From Bacteroidota bacterium (GTDB taxonomy: Bacteria; Bacteroidota; Rhodothermia; Rhodothermales; JAHQVL01), in the NCBI GenBank assembly GCA_039111535.1, contig JBCCIM010000041.1:1-36503 (forward strand): a stretch of DNA of 36,503 nt, in the 5' to 3' direction. This document shows, one piece after another, positions 25,025 to 33,697 of the stretch (the first letter of the stretch is position 1; each line of letters starts with the position of its first letter). The notes below the pieces were generated by a model that was not told the DNA's origin, did not search any database, and was given only the letters and a program-made list of their open reading frames with translations. Both the position numbers and the translations under genes were made by a program.

Positions 25025-26620
25025 ATGCCAAACGCGATGTGGACCACCAATACACGCATCCTTTCATTGGTGCTGGTACTTTTTACCCTTTTTTCGCTTC
25101 CTGCCTCAGCCTCTGATTTGCTGCCTGTTTTGCAGGAAACAGCAGATGAAAGTGCTACACCACTCCTTACCAGGATTCTAAATGTAGATCCCGACAATCC
25201 GCCAGATATTTTGGTGTTTCTAGGGCGTTTCCACCCCCTCTTCGTGCATTTGCCGATTAGTTTCTTGCTGCTTGGCGCCCTGCTCGAAGTAATCACACGC
25301 ATGAAACGCTATGAAGAGTTGCGGCCGGCTGTATCGTTTGTCCTTTTCCTGGGCGCTCTTAGTGCTGTCGTTGCGGTAGTTGCCGGCCTATTGCTTGCGA
25401 TGACTGGCAGCTACGGGGGGGATGATCTGAACTGGCATAAGTGGCTCGGGATCGGGGTTGCAGTGACAGCTGTGTTGGCGTATTGGCTCAAGCGCCGCAG
25501 CCTAAAAACGGAAGATGTATCAATGCGCCGGGCCTATGGAGGCGTACTCGCTGCCTGTAGTGCGATGCTCATCGTAGCAAGCCATTTTGGAGGCTCACTC
25601 ACCCACGGCTCAGATTACCTGACCAGCTACATGCCTGAGCCATTTCGTTCAATTGCCGGCATTCCGCCGCGAGAAGAAGCAAAACCCATTGTCCTTGAAA
25701 ACGTGGATGAAGCGCAGTTATTCAGCGACATTATTCATCCCATCCTTGATGCCAAGTGTACCAGTTGTCATAATCCCAACAAGAAAAAAGGCGACCTGAT
25801 TCTTACCACAGAAGCTGATATTGTTGCGGGTGGCGAAAGCGGTGCTGTGTTTGTTGCCGGCGACGCAGGCGACAGCGACCTTTATCGCCGGCTGCTGCTT
25901 CCCACAGACCACGATGACCACATGCCTCCTTCAGGCAGAAAGCCGCTGTCAGATGATCATATTCGCCTGATTGGCTGGTGGATCGACAGCGGTGCACCTT
26001 TTGAGGATGCTACGGTTGCTCAAATCGGTACCGACGATAATATTCGCGGCATCCTCGACCGCATGGCATCTGAAGCTCAGGAAGCTGCCTTTGCCCTTGA
26101 AGTGCCGGCTGCTGATCCGGCAGACATACAGGCCCTCGCAGACATGGGTGTCCTCATCATGCCCCTATCCCAAGAAACCAACCTGCTCCAGGCAACTTTC
26201 CTCAATGTTGCTGACGACTTCAGCGACGATGACCTGGCCCTGCTTACTCCGCTCGCAGAACAGATGGCCTGGCTGAATCTTGGCCGATCGGCCATTACCG
26301 ACGCAGGCATGGTGCACATAAAAGCGCTGAAGAACCTTTCGAAGCTACACCTCGAAAAAACAGCAGTGACGGATGACGGCCTCGCGCAATTGAGTGAATT
26401 GGAACGCCTGGAATACCTCAATTTGTACGGCACCCAAGTATCGGACAACGGACTTGAGCACTTGAAATCGCTCGCCAACCTGAGTGCGCTCTACCTGTGG
26501 CAATCCAACGCAACACGCGAAGGTGCAGCCCGACTGGAAACGGCCATCCCTGGCATCGAAATCAACATGGGCTACGAAATGATGCAGGATGCAGAAACGA
26601 ACAACGTATCTACAGATTAA
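25025..26620 (+). CDS. Membrane protein with DUF2231-like helices, cytochrome c domain and leucine-rich repeats
   Basis: The 531-residue product starts with a signal peptide (RILSLVLVLFTLFSLPASAS). Residues 62-190 form about four membrane helices with in-line His (H70-P-L-F-V-H75-L-P-I, H138, H187, H194), as in DUF2231/heme-type modules of Planctomycetes and Bacteroidota. Residues 228-325 are a planctomycete-type cytochrome c domain with C245-T-S-C248-H249 and a probable distal Met300 (DHMPPSGRKPLS). Residues about 370-510 are leucine-rich repeats of the form LAQLSELERLEYLNLYGTQV. This suggests a membrane-bound heme protein with a protein-binding tail; its reaction is unknown. It is alone on the plus strand among glycan genes and converges on the epimerase gene 6 bp away. 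Confidence 0.85.
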   Translation: MPNAMWTTNTRILSLVLVLFTLFSLPASASDLLPVLQETADESATPLLTRILNVDPDNPPDILVFLGRFHPLFVHLPISFLLLGALLEVITRMKRYEELRPAVSFVLFLGALSAVVAVVAGLLLAMTGSYGGDDLNWHKWLGIGVAVTAVLAYWLKRRSLKTEDVSMRRAYGGVLAACSAMLIVASHFGGSLTHGSDYLTSYMPEPFRSIAGIPPREEAKPIVLENVDEAQLFSDIIHPILDAKCTSCHNPNKKKGDLILTTEADIVAGGESGAVFVAGDAGDSDLYRRLLLPTDHDDHMPPSGRKPLSDDHIRLIGWWIDSGAPFEDATVAQIGTDDNIRGILDRMASEAQEAAFALEVPAADPADIQALADMGVLIMPLSQETNLLQATFLNVADDFSDDDLALLTPLAEQMAWLNLGRSAITDAGMVHIKALKNLSKLHLEKTAVTDDGLAQLSELERLEYLNLYGTQVSDNGLEHLKSLANLSALYLWQSNATREGAARLETAIPGIEINMGYEMMQDAETNNVSTD

Positions 26621-26626
26621 GCCCGT

Positions 26627-27691
26627 TTAGCTGTTATATCCGAGTAAGGTCTTTGCGATTACGTTTGAGGCTGTTCCTCCATCGAGGGGCAGCCCAAACA
26701 TTTTCTGGGGAGTTGTGAGAGCCGGTACCCGGGCTACAGCTTCTTGAATCGCCTGGCGATCTGCGGCGACCAACTGGTTCCATCCTCCTTCCAACGTCTC
26801 AACCCACTCTGTCTCCTGTCGGAGCGTAATGCACGCTTTCTTCAGCCAGTACGCTTCTTTTTGCAGACCACCTGAATCAGTGAGCACAGCCTGTGCATTT
26901 TTTATAAGCTGCAACATTTTCAAATAGCCCACGGGCTCCTTAACGTGGATATTTTGAGGCACATCAATGCCGTCGAGCTTGGCTTTTGTACGGGGATGCA
27001 AAGGTAGCAGAACAGGCGCCGGTAAGGCGCCCAAGCCGGCAAGGATTTCGAGGAGATGTTTTTTGTTATCTGTATTCGAGGCCCGGTGTACCGTTGCCAG
27101 GTAATAATCAGCCGGCACATCATCAATCAGATTTTGCTTTGTTGCAGCAAGGGCTGAGAAGTGGATTGTGGCATCATACATCACATCCCCCGAGAAACAC
27201 ACCGTTGTATCAATGCCTTCATTTTTAAGATGCTGCATCGCGGTTGAGGTAGGGCAAAAGAGTACTTCAGACAGCCGATCAGTGACAATTCTATTGATCT
27301 CTTCCGGCATTTTACGGTTGAACGATCGTAATCCAGCTTCCACGTGGGAGATGGGTATATCCAGCTTGGCGGCCACGAGCGCGCCAGCAAGCGTTGTGTT
27401 TGTATCGCCGTAAACGAGTACCCAGTCTACAGCATCCTGTGCCAGTAAAAAGGTCTCAAATCGTTCCATAATTTCCCCGGTTTGCACGGCATGGGAGCCA
27501 GAACCAACCTGCAAGTTGACCTCTGGTTGTGGAATTTCAAGCTCGTCAAAAAAGATTTGGCTGACCTGCCTATCGTAGTGCTGACCAGAATGTACAATCA
27601 TTTCTTCAATACCGGCCGCTGAAAAGGCCCGGCTTACCATAGACGCTTTTATAAACTGGGGCCTTGCCCCGACCAGCGTGACTACTTTCAT
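26627..27691 (-). CDS. wecB: UDP-N-acetylglucosamine 2-epimerase (non-hydrolyzing)
   Basis: The enzyme interconverts UDP-GlcNAc and UDP-ManNAc. The 354-residue product has the family motifs: MKVVTLVGARPQFIKASMVSRAF, SGQHYDRQVSQIFFDELEI, VYGDTNTTLAGALVAAKL, HVEAGLRSFNRKMPEEINRI, LFCPTSTAMQHL, ATVHRASNTDN and TDSGGLQKEAYWLKKACITLR with EWVET. It supplies ManNAc-type sugar for surface glycan, in line with the glycosyltransferase upstream. Its ATG overlaps the glycosyltransferase stop by four bases. GlmS earlier in the window feeds the same UDP-GlcNAc pool. Confidence 0.94.
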   Translation of the reverse strand: MKVVTLVGARPQFIKASMVSRAFSAAGIEEMIVHSGQHYDRQVSQIFFDELEIPQPEVNLQVGSGSHAVQTGEIMERFETFLLAQDAVDWVLVYGDTNTTLAGALVAAKLDIPISHVEAGLRSFNRKMPEEINRIVTDRLSEVLFCPTSTAMQHLKNEGIDTTVCFSGDVMYDATIHFSALAATKQNLIDDVPADYYLATVHRASNTDNKKHLLEILAGLGALPAPVLLPLHPRTKAKLDGIDVPQNIHVKEPVGYLKMLQLIKNAQAVLTDSGGLQKEAYWLKKACITLRQETEWVETLEGGWNQLVAADRQAIQEAVARVPALTTPQKMFGLPLDGGTASNVIAKTLLGYNS

Positions 27692-28998
27692 GTTCTCTTT
27701 TCTCCTACAATATCGTCGAGCATAGCCGCAAGCTGCCCTGTAAGTCCTGATCGGCTGTATCGTGCAATAGCAGATGTATCACCATGCGGATGCTGCTTGC
27801 CGGCGTCCCACTGGGTATAGAGGCTTCTGACGTATGCAAGCATGGCATCACCATTATCAAAATCAATCATTTTGCCGGCGCCAGTATCTTGCAATATTGC
27901 TGCTGCATCACCATCAGGCGGTCCTATGCCCAGAACAGGATTACCCGTTGCGAGGTATTCGAATAACTTACCCGTTACAATCCCTTTTGCAGAGAATACA
28001 CGGTTAATCGGCAATAGCAGGGCTGCACTCTGTTTCATGTACCTTACAGCCTCGCCATGCGGACAATAGGCAATGCGCTCTACCAGATCCAACAAGCCAG
28101 CAGCCTCCAACGCTTGCATCACTGCCCCGTCAACATTTCCTACCAACCTTATTTTCAGTTTAGGCACCTGCTCTTTTACCTGCGCCAACGCCTGCCACAA
28201 CGCAACAGGATTGCGCGCAGCGTTCATGTTGCCCACATGGGAAATGTAGAACGTATCAGGATCCAGAGATGCGTCTGATGAAAAATCATCCCGATCAAAT
28301 CCGTTGTAGATGGTTACGCAGGGTGTGTTCGTCTTTTTGACAAACTGCCGCTCAATCACAGGGCTGACAGTCAGCACAGCGTCCGACTCATCTAATACAG
28401 ACTTTTCAAGGCGCGCATTTTTTCGGCGGGCAAACCCCGTCATGGGCAACTCCTCCAGGAAGTCAATATCAACCCAGGGATCACGGAAATCTGCAATCCA
28501 GGGCACATTGTATCGCCGTTTCAGGCTCCGCCCGATAAGGTGGGTAGAATGAGGAGGTCCGGTTGTGAAGATGGCATCTATTTCACCAGATGCAACAAGG
28601 GTACGTGCTTTTTTCAACGCGTAGAAATACCAGCCAACTCGTGCATCAGGAATGAACACGTTTGCGCGCACCCACCGGGCAATTCGCTCGCGATAGCTGA
28701 TAGGCTTGTCGGATAGGAAGCCTACCGAAACGGCATCAGCTTTGGATTTGTTGGTAAAGCCGGCATATATCCGATAGGGATCCCAGGCACCCGTACGATG
28801 CACGTTTACGCCATCAGGGACCTCCCGTAGCATGTCCGGGTCCAGGTCTGGGTACGCAGCTGATGCTGGGTCAAGCGTCAACACTTCCGGCATCCAACCA
28901 AAAGATGGCAGGTACTTGACAAACTTCAGTGCCCGCTGGACGCCTGAACCGCCAGAGGGAGGAAAATAGTACGCAATGACAAGAACGCGTTTGGCCAA
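27688..28998 (-). CDS. Glycosyltransferase, family 4-like (GT-B fold)
   Basis: The 436-residue product begins VLVIAYYFPPSGGSGVQRALKFVKYL, the glycine-rich loop typical of GT4-like proteins, followed by IFTTGPPHSTHLIGRSLKRRY and WIADFRDPW. Donor-binding half: VSPVIERQFVKK, YNGFDRDDF, SHVGNMNAARNP and the C-terminal GKLFEYLATGNPVLGIGPPDG with the E that usually contacts the sugar nucleotide. The substrate is not readable. It lies 13 bp after the YfhO-type gene stop and overlaps wecB by ATGA, so the three form one unit. The N-terminus MAKRVLVIAYY fixes the start at 28998. Confidence 0.9.
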   Translation of the reverse strand: MAKRVLVIAYYFPPSGGSGVQRALKFVKYLPSFGWMPEVLTLDPASAAYPDLDPDMLREVPDGVNVHRTGAWDPYRIYAGFTNKSKADAVSVGFLSDKPISYRERIARWVRANVFIPDARVGWYFYALKKARTLVASGEIDAIFTTGPPHSTHLIGRSLKRRYNVPWIADFRDPWVDIDFLEELPMTGFARRKNARLEKSVLDESDAVLTVSPVIERQFVKKTNTPCVTIYNGFDRDDFSSDASLDPDTFYISHVGNMNAARNPVALWQALAQVKEQVPKLKIRLVGNVDGAVMQALEAAGLLDLVERIAYCPHGEAVRYMKQSAALLLPINRVFSAKGIVTGKLFEYLATGNPVLGIGPPDGDAAAILQDTGAGKMIDFDNGDAMLAYVRSLYTQWDAGKQHPHGDTSAIARYSRSGLTGQLAAMLDDIVGEKRT

Positions 28999-29011
28999 TC
29001 TGAGCTACCGA

Positions 29012-31525
29012 CTACTGATCCTTTCTTCGGAAATACCCGTAGCCAACAAGGCCTATTACCGCCCCGTATGCCAACAACGTGGACAGGAGGCTTACCCAGT
29101 ATCCCAGCTTGTAACTGGATGGATCGAACGCCATAGTGAGCTGATGTTCGCCGGCCGGTATCTGTACGCCACGAATGAGATAGTTCACCCGATGAATTGG
29201 TACCTCAACATCATCTACATAGGCCTTCCAGCCATCAGGATAATAAACCTCGCTTACTACCAGCAAACGATCGGTATCGGTATTGACACGCCATGAAATC
29301 TCATGGGGTGTATGTTTTTCCAACACGGCTGTCGCTACGCTGGCAGAATCAACTGGTGAAGTTGTCACAGGCAATTCGGCCGGCAAGATAGCGGTTGTGG
29401 CCAGGTTGAATGCATCGCTTTGCAACCGCGACCAGGTCTCTTCGGCGCTTGTTATTACTTCAGTATTGCCCACAAAGTATGCCCGGGGCAACGCGTTCTC
29501 ACGTTCCAGCACCTGCATGCCTGTTTGTGGATCCTGGTAGACCATTCGCGTATCGGGGAGTTGTCCGCGGGGTACTATTACATACCGCGTGTTGAGCAAG
29601 TCCAGACCGTTTGCATGCGGCACACTGTCTTTAAAAAGGATGTTCTCCAGGTAATCCTGATAATACCTGAGCTTGGCGCCGTGGTATCCGCTTAGTGTTT
29701 CATAATGGTAGGCAGGCCGCGCAACTTCAACTAGATTGCCTTCCAGCGACAACACGCGAAAGTGCCCATTGCCGCCAAGTTCATTCTTTTTATTGATCAG
29801 GTAGGTATCAAAGCCATATTCTGCAACAAGCGCATCTGCCGTTTGCTCGGTGGTTAACCGCTCCTCGACGAAGTAGCGTTTGCCTACATCAATGAGATCA
29901 TAAGCCACCAAACCAAAGATCAGGAAGCCAGCCACAAATCCTGCCAGTGATCCTTTTTGAAACAGGAAAAACACGAGGCTCGCACCCAGCAACATGAGGA
30001 TGGTGCGAATGGCATCTTTTGCATAACGGTCACCCCGGTCAGCTTTAATTCCAACCAATGCACGGTCAACGGCAGTGGCAACTTGCGGATTGTTTACACT
30101 GACGTTGTTTTGTGACGCTACGCGTTGCATAAACATCTCGCGTTCCCCCTCTTTCTCGAACGCAAAGAACACGTCTTTCATTGTAAACAGCACCAACATA
30201 ACGGCGAGTGCGGCACCCATTGTTTTGAAGAGGGTTGGCAAGCCAGTAGAGGTTGTGCGCAGCGATTCAAACGCCTGCTTGAATCCGAATGCCGCTAGTA
30301 ACGCGAGCACTAGAGACACAATAGCCAGCCAGGTTTCTGGTACCCTGAAACTGCTGAATAACGGGAAGAAGTTGAACATGAACCGATTGAGCAGTTCAAA
30401 ATGCCGGCCCAATGCAAACAGCGTGAGCAAGATTGCAGCAATCGAAAGTGCCAATACAGCGCGTTTTCGTACGGTAAAGCCGGCAAAGACTGCAAGGGCC
30501 ATAACAATTCCTCCCACATAGTGAGGACCACCTGTGGGTGGCTTGGGGCCCCAATAGGCCGAAGCACCTCCGTAAGCATCCGAAATAATGAGGGTTATCA
30601 ACTCCCCAATGCCCTGGCTCCAATTCATTGCATAGGCCCAGGAAAGCCCGCCGCCGCCGGCTTCTCCACCAGGCGACGCACCACGGATCGTATGTGCTTT
30701 ATACTCAAAGTTTGAGAGAAACGGCTGGGCAACCATCAGTATGCCTAGCACGGAGCCAAACGCCAGCCAACCGGTAGATTTGGCAATGTTTGCCACATTG
30801 TTTGAACGGTACGCACCCACAACTTCTACAAGCCACCAGATGGCCATAACAAAAGCCACATAGTACGTAATCTGGATATGGCCAGCCCGCAAGTTTATGG
30901 CCAGGGCTATAGCAAACAGGAAGCTGCTGAGTACGCCGGGTTTTCGAAGAGCGAAGACAAATGCAAGAATCAACCACGGCGCAAATGCCATCGTGATAAA
31001 TTTAGAATTATGGCCGGCAACCAGGATGATGGGTACATAGGTAGTAAAACTGTACGCAACCGCCGCCAGCATGCTCGCCCATTTGTCACTCACAAGCACA
31101 AAAGCAAGAAGGTACGTCCCCCAAAGCATAAAGAGGAAGTGCGAAGAAGGCCAGATGAGGGTCCGGAGAAACCGTGGTATATCATCCAGTTGTTTTACTT
31201 CAACGGGAGATGAAATCATGTACCCGGGCATCCCGCCAAACGGATTGGGCGACCAGAGTGCCGTTTCCCCCGTTTCCGCCTTGTATTGCGTCATCTCATT
31301 CGACATTGCCTTAAAGCTTACAGTGTCGTAGGCAAACAGCGACATCCCCTTGAAGTGAATCGGGGCAAAAAAAGTAAAGGAGATAACAGCGAGCAAAACC
31401 AGACAAAACGCATGTTGCACGGTCGGAGACTGCCGGTCCCATAAATTTGGCTCAGCCGTAATCTGTTTTGCTGCTGCAGCCGGCTGCTTCTTTTTGTTAC
31501 GCTTTTTTTTCTGGTTTCGTGCCAT
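29012..31525 (-). CDS. YfhO-family membrane protein
   Basis: A protein of about 837 residues. It begins with a very basic stretch (MARNQKKKRNKKKQPAAAAK), then about twelve helices, then a periplasmic domain ending in a last helix (YWVSLLSTLLAYGAVIGLVGYGYF). YfhO features: NPFGGMPGYMISSP, QITYYVAFVMAIWW, LNTRYVIVPRGQLPDT, RAYFVGNTEVI and YYPDGWKAYVDDVEVPIHRVNYLIRGVQIPAGEH. In Gram-positives YfhO glycosylates lipoteichoic acid; the family belongs to the GT-C-like membrane glycosyltransferases. It leads an operon with a GT4 enzyme and wecB. The frame is open to ATG 31570 (15 residues more); neither start has a Shine-Dalgarno. Confidence 0.88.
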   Translation of the reverse strand: MARNQKKKRNKKKQPAAAAKQITAEPNLWDRQSPTVQHAFCLVLLAVISFTFFAPIHFKGMSLFAYDTVSFKAMSNEMTQYKAETGETALWSPNPFGGMPGYMISSPVEVKQLDDIPRFLRTLIWPSSHFLFMLWGTYLLAFVLVSDKWASMLAAVAYSFTTYVPIILVAGHNSKFITMAFAPWLILAFVFALRKPGVLSSFLFAIALAINLRAGHIQITYYVAFVMAIWWLVEVVGAYRSNNVANIAKSTGWLAFGSVLGILMVAQPFLSNFEYKAHTIRGASPGGEAGGGGLSWAYAMNWSQGIGELITLIISDAYGGASAYWGPKPPTGGPHYVGGIVMALAVFAGFTVRKRAVLALSIAAILLTLFALGRHFELLNRFMFNFFPLFSSFRVPETWLAIVSLVLALLAAFGFKQAFESLRTTSTGLPTLFKTMGAALAVMLVLFTMKDVFFAFEKEGEREMFMQRVASQNNVSVNNPQVATAVDRALVGIKADRGDRYAKDAIRTILMLLGASLVFFLFQKGSLAGFVAGFLIFGLVAYDLIDVGKRYFVEERLTTEQTADALVAEYGFDTYLINKKNELGGNGHFRVLSLEGNLVEVARPAYHYETLSGYHGAKLRYYQDYLENILFKDSVPHANGLDLLNTRYVIVPRGQLPDTRMVYQDPQTGMQVLERENALPRAYFVGNTEVITSAEETWSRLQSDAFNLATTAILPAELPVTTSPVDSASVATAVLEKHTPHEISWRVNTDTDRLLVVSEVYYPDGWKAYVDDVEVPIHRVNYLIRGVQIPAGEHQLTMAFDPSSYKLGYWVSLLSTLLAYGAVIGLVGYGYFRRKDQ

Positions 31526-31682
31526 AGGGGAAATAAGCTTCGCTACCGCCTTTACATCTTTGCCCGACATTCATGACCAAGGATATCAGTGCAATAAACC
31601 CAATGTGATCAAACTTATTCGATCAAAGCGGTGTGATGAAGCGAATACAATATGTGTGGTAAACGTTGGCCCTGTAGTGGGG

Positions 31683-31970
31683 TCAGGAAATAACTTTGGG
31701 AACCCGAAAATAGTCACTATCCGCGTCAGGTGCATTCTTCAATGCTTCATCATGCGATATGCGCTGTTCCACATCTTCAGCCCGAAATACATTGTTGACA
31801 TCAAGCACGTGTGTCATAGGGGGGATATCATCCGTATTCAGCTCATCAAGCTTTGCCATGTAAGACAAAATTGCATTCATCTCTCCGGCCAGCCGAGCCT
31901 GCTCATCTTCAGAAAAAGACAGCCGGGCTAAGGCGGCTATGTATTTCACATCTTCAACAGATACTGACAT
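31683..31970 (-). CDS. gatC: Aspartyl/glutamyl-tRNA amidotransferase subunit C
   Basis: GatC stabilises the GatCAB complex that amidates Glu-tRNA(Gln) or Asp-tRNA(Asn). The 95-residue product has the family features: SVSVEDVKYIAALARLSFSED at the start, LAGEMNAILSYMAKLDELNT in the middle, then MTHVLDVNNVFRAEDVEQRI and DYFRVPKVIS, which wraps GatA. The length is standard. gatA and gatB are not beside it, which is common in this lineage. It stands alone between YfhO and the pilus operon on the minus strand. Confidence 0.95.
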   Translation of the reverse strand: MSVSVEDVKYIAALARLSFSEDEQARLAGEMNAILSYMAKLDELNTDDIPPMTHVLDVNNVFRAEDVEQRISHDEALKNAPDADSDYFRVPKVIS

Positions 31971-32109
31971 GTTAACTTCGGTTTTATCTGCAGCTACGGT
32001 TCAATCGTACGCGCTACGCCAGCGCGAGACTATTGAATAAACGTGCTGATAGAAAGATTCAACACTGTAAAACTAAGAACGCCCAGCAGAGAAAAATAGT
32101 GTACAAAGA

Positions 32110-32143
32110 AAAAGGGACAACATTTAAGCATGTTGTCCCTTTT
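32110..32143 (-). terminator. Rho-independent terminator of the pilus operon
   Basis: A 14-bp perfect stem (AAAAGGGACAACAT, 32110-32123, with ATGTTGTCCCTTTT, 32130-32143) around a six-base loop TTAAGC. On the minus strand, just after the secretin stop at 32180, the stem is followed by a T-rich run. It also has a short T-run on the other strand. Confidence 0.9.
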
Positions 32144-32179
32144 AAACTAATTGGCCTGAACAGGCAGGTTCAGTATAGC

Positions 32180-33556
32180 TTAATTCTGATGCGGATATTT
32201 AATTTCACGCGCAGATTCAGCATCCATTCGGCGAATGTCTTCTTCGATCTGTCGTCTTCTCCGCTCAAGCACCTGGTCATCAAACGGACGGTTGTTGCGG
32301 ACCGTAAGCGGATCAAGCATGCGTGCCTGGAGAATAATCAGCAATTCACGCTGAATTTCATCATGGCGGTTATAGCCAAACAGGTAACGCAGCCCAAAGA
32401 ACCAGGGCGGTAAATCTTTAAGGATAGGAATACCACGGCGCGAGACGCTTTTTTCAGTAGAGTAGAGCCCACCGATGATTGTCTGCTCACCGTCAAGCAG
32501 AAGCACCTGGGTATCTGCCCGGTTACGGTCAATGACAACGCCGGCTGCTGTTGGTCGGCCCGAAGAGTTTTCCACGTTGACATCCAGATGAATAAATTCT
32601 AGCACTTGCCCCCCTAAGGTATCAGCAAGTTGCTCGCGGATTACGGTTGGCGTTACGTCGATGATAATACCCGTCTGGAAAAACTGGGTTACCGTATTAC
32701 CGGCAAAGTCACGTTGCTGAACCGGTACATCAGAACCAATCTGAATGTTACCAACCTGTCCGCTCTGTACGGTTACAGAAGGGTTGGCAATAGTACGACC
32801 GAGGCCTTCTGTTTCAAAGACACGGAGCAACTGCGTGAGTGCATTCAGTGAAATCTGGTCTGGCCCGACAATGAAGTCTTCAAACTGGCTAAAAAACTCT
32901 TTGGTATTCAGCGCAATCTGTGGAATCTGTCCGGCTCCACCCGCCGCGCCGCCGCCAGCGCCGCCACCTGCGCCTCCTGCACCGCCGGCACCGCCGCCGC
33001 CAGCCTGTGGCCCAAACCAAACGCTCCAGTCAACACCAAGCTCAAGTGACTTTGTGAGGTCTGCATCAAACAGAATAGCGTTGATCTGAACTTCGCGTGT
33101 TGCCGATGTAGCAGGCACTGCAATAACGCCGGCTCCCGGATCGCGACCAGAAGCCTGGTTGGCATCCATGACCAGCGGAATGGCCGGTGCATTTTCAATA
33201 ATGTAGTAGCGATCATTCTCGCGATAGGTGAGTCCTTTTGTGTTGAGGACTACTTCAAGCGCATCGAAAAAGTGAGAGCTTGTTATCGCGATACCAATGG
33301 GTTCTGTTCGTGCTTCAGGATCGATAACCTGCTTCTGTGTAACCCGCTGAAAAATGGGGTTCATGAACTCAATAAACTGGTCCATGCGGGTGTCAGCCCT
33401 GAAAGAAACCACCTGGTCAGGTGGGACATAGGTACGGATTCCTGATCCTGCCGGGGGGCGCTGGGCAAGTACTTCTTGAACAGAGATCAATAGAAATAAA
33501 CAAACAAATACAGCAAAGAGGCCCCGACCCTTCGATCCCGGGATGTTCAACGTCAT
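32180..33556 (-). CDS. pilQ: Type II/IV secretin (PilQ/GspD-like), short form
   Basis: An outer-membrane channel protein of about 458 residues. It has a signal peptide (FAVFVCLFLLISVQEVLA-Q), an N0/STN domain at about 48-125 (VVSFRADTRMDQFIEFMNPIF, then ITSSHFFDALEVVLNTKGLTY) and the secretin core at about 153-410 (REVQINAILFDADLTKSLELGVDW, GRTIANPSVTVQSGQ, IGSDVPVQQ, TGIIIDVTPTVI, LLDGEQTIIGGLYS, SRRGIPILKDLPP). No N1/KH-type repeats and no AMIN domain lie between N0 and core, so it is much shorter than typical PilQ. A Gly/Ala-rich loop is at 183-212, and the 50-residue tail after the core is charged. AGGAG precedes the double ATG; ATG 33556 is best spaced, ATG 33559 possible. It is the last gene of the operon. 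Confidence 0.88.
   Translation of the reverse strand: MTLNIPGSKGRGLFAVFVCLFLLISVQEVLAQRPPAGSGIRTYVPPDQVVSFRADTRMDQFIEFMNPIFQRVTQKQVIDPEARTEPIGIAITSSHFFDALEVVLNTKGLTYRENDRYYIIENAPAIPLVMDANQASGRDPGAGVIAVPATSATREVQINAILFDADLTKSLELGVDWSVWFGPQAGGGGAGGAGGAGGGAGGGAAGGAGQIPQIALNTKEFFSQFEDFIVGPDQISLNALTQLLRVFETEGLGRTIANPSVTVQSGQVGNIQIGSDVPVQQRDFAGNTVTQFFQTGIIIDVTPTVIREQLADTLGGQVLEFIHLDVNVENSSGRPTAAGVVIDRNRADTQVLLLDGEQTIIGGLYSTEKSVSRRGIPILKDLPPWFFGLRYLFGYNRHDEIQRELLIILQARMLDPLTVRNNRPFDDQVLERRRRQIEEDIRRMDAESAREIKYPHQN
32924..33013 (-). repeat. Gly/Ala low-complexity stretch in the secretin
   Basis: GCC/GGC-type triplets code about 30 residues, almost all Gly or Ala, in the first strand region of the secretin core. 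Such linkers occur in other secretins at this place. The stretch is prone to slippage, so its length may vary between strains. Confidence 0.7.
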
Positions 33557-33697
33557 CATTCTCTCCTATTGTCGCACGCAAAATGCAAGATTGGATCTAA
33601 AAAAGAAATGCAACACTATAGCTTGCCTACCAATCGAGCCGAAAACGTGTTTACTTTAAATAGATTAATTCAATAAATGCTAAAAATATCAAAAACC

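Noticed and set aside
32924-33013. Tandem repeat array or CRISPR-like structure
   Set aside because: The repeats are simple Gly/Ala codons in frame with the secretin, with no spacers.
32745-33089. Plus-strand frame rich in Pro and Ala opposite the secretin
   Set aside because: It is the antisense shadow of the Gly/Ala-rich linker; no start signal or neighbour supports it.
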